Shown piece by piece: positions 39,989 through 40,779 of a DNA stretch of 40,779 nt. Source of the stretch: an uncultured Erysipelotrichaceae bacterium (GTDB taxonomy: Bacteria; Bacillota_I; Bacilli_A; Erysipelotrichales; Erysipelotrichaceae); assembly GCA_949289855.1 (NCBI GenBank), contig CASEPS010000015.1, positions 1 through 40,779 on the forward strand. Direction: 5' to 3'. Numbering within the stretch: the first letter of the stretch is position 1; each line of letters opens with the position of its first letter. The translations under genes and the position numbers were made by a program. A model generated the notes under the pieces. That model searched no databases. It was not told the origin of the DNA and worked only from the letters and a program-made list of their open reading frames with translations.

Positions 39989-40779
39989 TTCACCTCCACA
40001 TGCAGATCTTTATAACCAGTAATCTCTTCAATCGCAAGACCGATATCAAACATCATTTCTTCCTCAAATGCCCGACATGTCAGATTCACACCCAGTGGGC
40101 AGCCTTCTTCAAAGCCCATCGGTACGGTCATGGAAGGATAACCGGAGAAGTTGGCCATAGCCATGTAGTTTTCAGAAACAAGATTTGCATCAGAAAGCTG
40201 ATCGAGGTCCGTATCGCCTTCGATCTTTGGGGCAATGTTGCCACTGGCCGGGGCAATGATGCAATCATAGTCCTTAAGACACTCTTCCATCGCTTCAACA
40301 ATCAGCCTTCTCACCTTCTGTGCCTTACGGAACAATCTTTCCTGGTTTTCTTCAAACAAACCATAAGAACCGATGACAAACCTTCTGCGGATCAATGGTC
40401 CAAATCCCTTTGTACGGGAATTGGTCATGATTTCCTGCATATCTGCACCTTCTTCACGTACACCAAAACGGATACCATCCAGGTTGGAATGGTTGCTTGT
40501 TGCCTCGCAATTGGCAATGATGAAGTACGCTGGCAGAATTGCCCGCATCAGCTTTTCATCAAATGTATAGGACACAACCTCAGCACCCTTCGCCTTCAGT
40601 TTGTCCATCAGGTCATTGAACATCGCAATCGTATGTTCATTCTGAATGCCATCGACCACATTCTGCAATACCGCAATCTTTTTGCCATGCATGTCGCTGT
40701 TCAAAAGAGAACTGTAGGAAGGCACAGGCAATGTACTGCTTGTCATATCCCGTTCATCTCTTCCGGCAAGCACTTCCAG
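39985..40779 (-). CDS. gatA: glutamyl-tRNA amidotransferase subunit A, C-terminal part (gene cut by window end)
   Basis: The last 264 or so codons of gatA are present; the gene continues beyond the right edge. GatA releases ammonia from glutamine for GatB. Visible blocks are the amidase C-terminal half: GRDERDMTSST, RFGVREEGADMQEI, FGPLIRRRFVIGSYGL, DYDCIIAPASGNIAP and NFSGYPSMTVPMGF. The Ser-Ser-Lys active site lies in the missing N-terminal half. The stop codon overlaps the gatB start. Confidence 0.95.
   Translation of the reverse strand: MEVLAGRDERDMTSSTLPVPSYSSLLNSDMHGKKIAVLQNVVDGIQNEHTIAMFNDLMDKLKAKGAEVVSYTFDEKLMRAILPAYFIIANCEATSNHSNLDGIRFGVREEGADMQEIMTNSRTKGFGPLIRRRFVIGSYGLFEENQERLFRKAQKVRRLIVEAMEECLKDYDCIIAPASGNIAPKIEGDTDLDQLSDANLVSENYMAMANFSGYPSMTVPMGFEEGCPLGVNLTCRAFEEEMMFDIGLAIEEITGYKDLHVEVK

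Noticed and set aside
38921-40015. Long plus-strand open frame (364 codons)
   Set aside because: Antisense shadow of gatB.

Overview
The window is chromosomal DNA of a Bacillota species, most likely a gut-type anaerobe of the Erysipelotrichales or a neighbouring Firmicutes order. This rests on strong AGGAGG-type ribosome binding sites, moderate GC (roughly low 40s percent by eye), the GatAB amidotransferase pair, a YxjG-type methionine synthase, two TPP-riboswitch thiamine salvage operons and several oxygen-sensitive iron-sulfur flavoproteins. No database search was possible, so the taxon is an inference. No rRNA, tRNA, CRISPR array or intact insertion sequence was recognised.

Layout. 1-600: two tandem, recently duplicated small genes ending in a bidirectional terminator. 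593-4677 (minus): a four-gene overlapping operon, cydD-like, cydC-like, YgbA-type and DUF454. 4.8-7.8 kb: a DUF3137-like membrane protein converging on larC (nickel-pincer cofactor assembly) and a DUF5688 gene. 7.95-8.5 kb: a broken aldo/keto reductase. 8.56-10.95 kb (minus): TPP riboswitch, attenuator, thiM-thiE-thiD, preceded by a degenerate serine-recombinase-like gene. 11.6-14.9 kb: esterase, PHP phosphatase, GNAT and metallophosphoesterase genes. 14.9-21.5 kb: a redox cluster in which a minus operon (flavodoxin, SnoaL-like, two AKRs, iron-sulfur flavoprotein) diverges from LysR, AraC, a second iron-sulfur flavoprotein, a small protein and an HD hydrolase. 21.6-25.5 kb: a hypothetical gene, a MarR-MFS operon with a perfect palindromic operator, pgsA and a nitroreductase. 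25.5-33.6 kb is accessory in character: a DUF4143 ATPase preceded by an exact 33-bp periodic repeat array, AIM24, a YxjG/LysR pair, a HigBA-ImmA type module whose toxin gene has a nonsense mutation, and an MFS exporter. 33.7-35.3 kb (minus): a second TPP riboswitch, a long structured leader, thiW and tenA. 35.4-36.2 kb: a RelB/PIN toxin-antitoxin pair. 36.4-40.8 kb (minus): rRNA uracil methyltransferase, a membrane-anchored Ala-rich protein, gatB and the 3' part of gatA.

How it fits together. The two thiamine operons form a salvage-only route: ThiW imports a precursor, TenA recovers aminopyrimidine, ThiM and ThiD phosphorylate thiazole and pyrimidine, and ThiE joins them. No de novo thiC or thiG is in view. 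The 14.9-21.5 kb cluster looks like a regulated electron-transfer and carbonyl-detoxification module.

The most unusual elements are the 33-bp repeat array before the DUF4143 ATPase, the GC-rich structured RNA leader between the second TPP attenuator and thiW, the catalytically degenerate resolvase-like gene abutting the first TPP riboswitch, and the toxin killed by one stop codon next to two poly-G ribosome binding sites.
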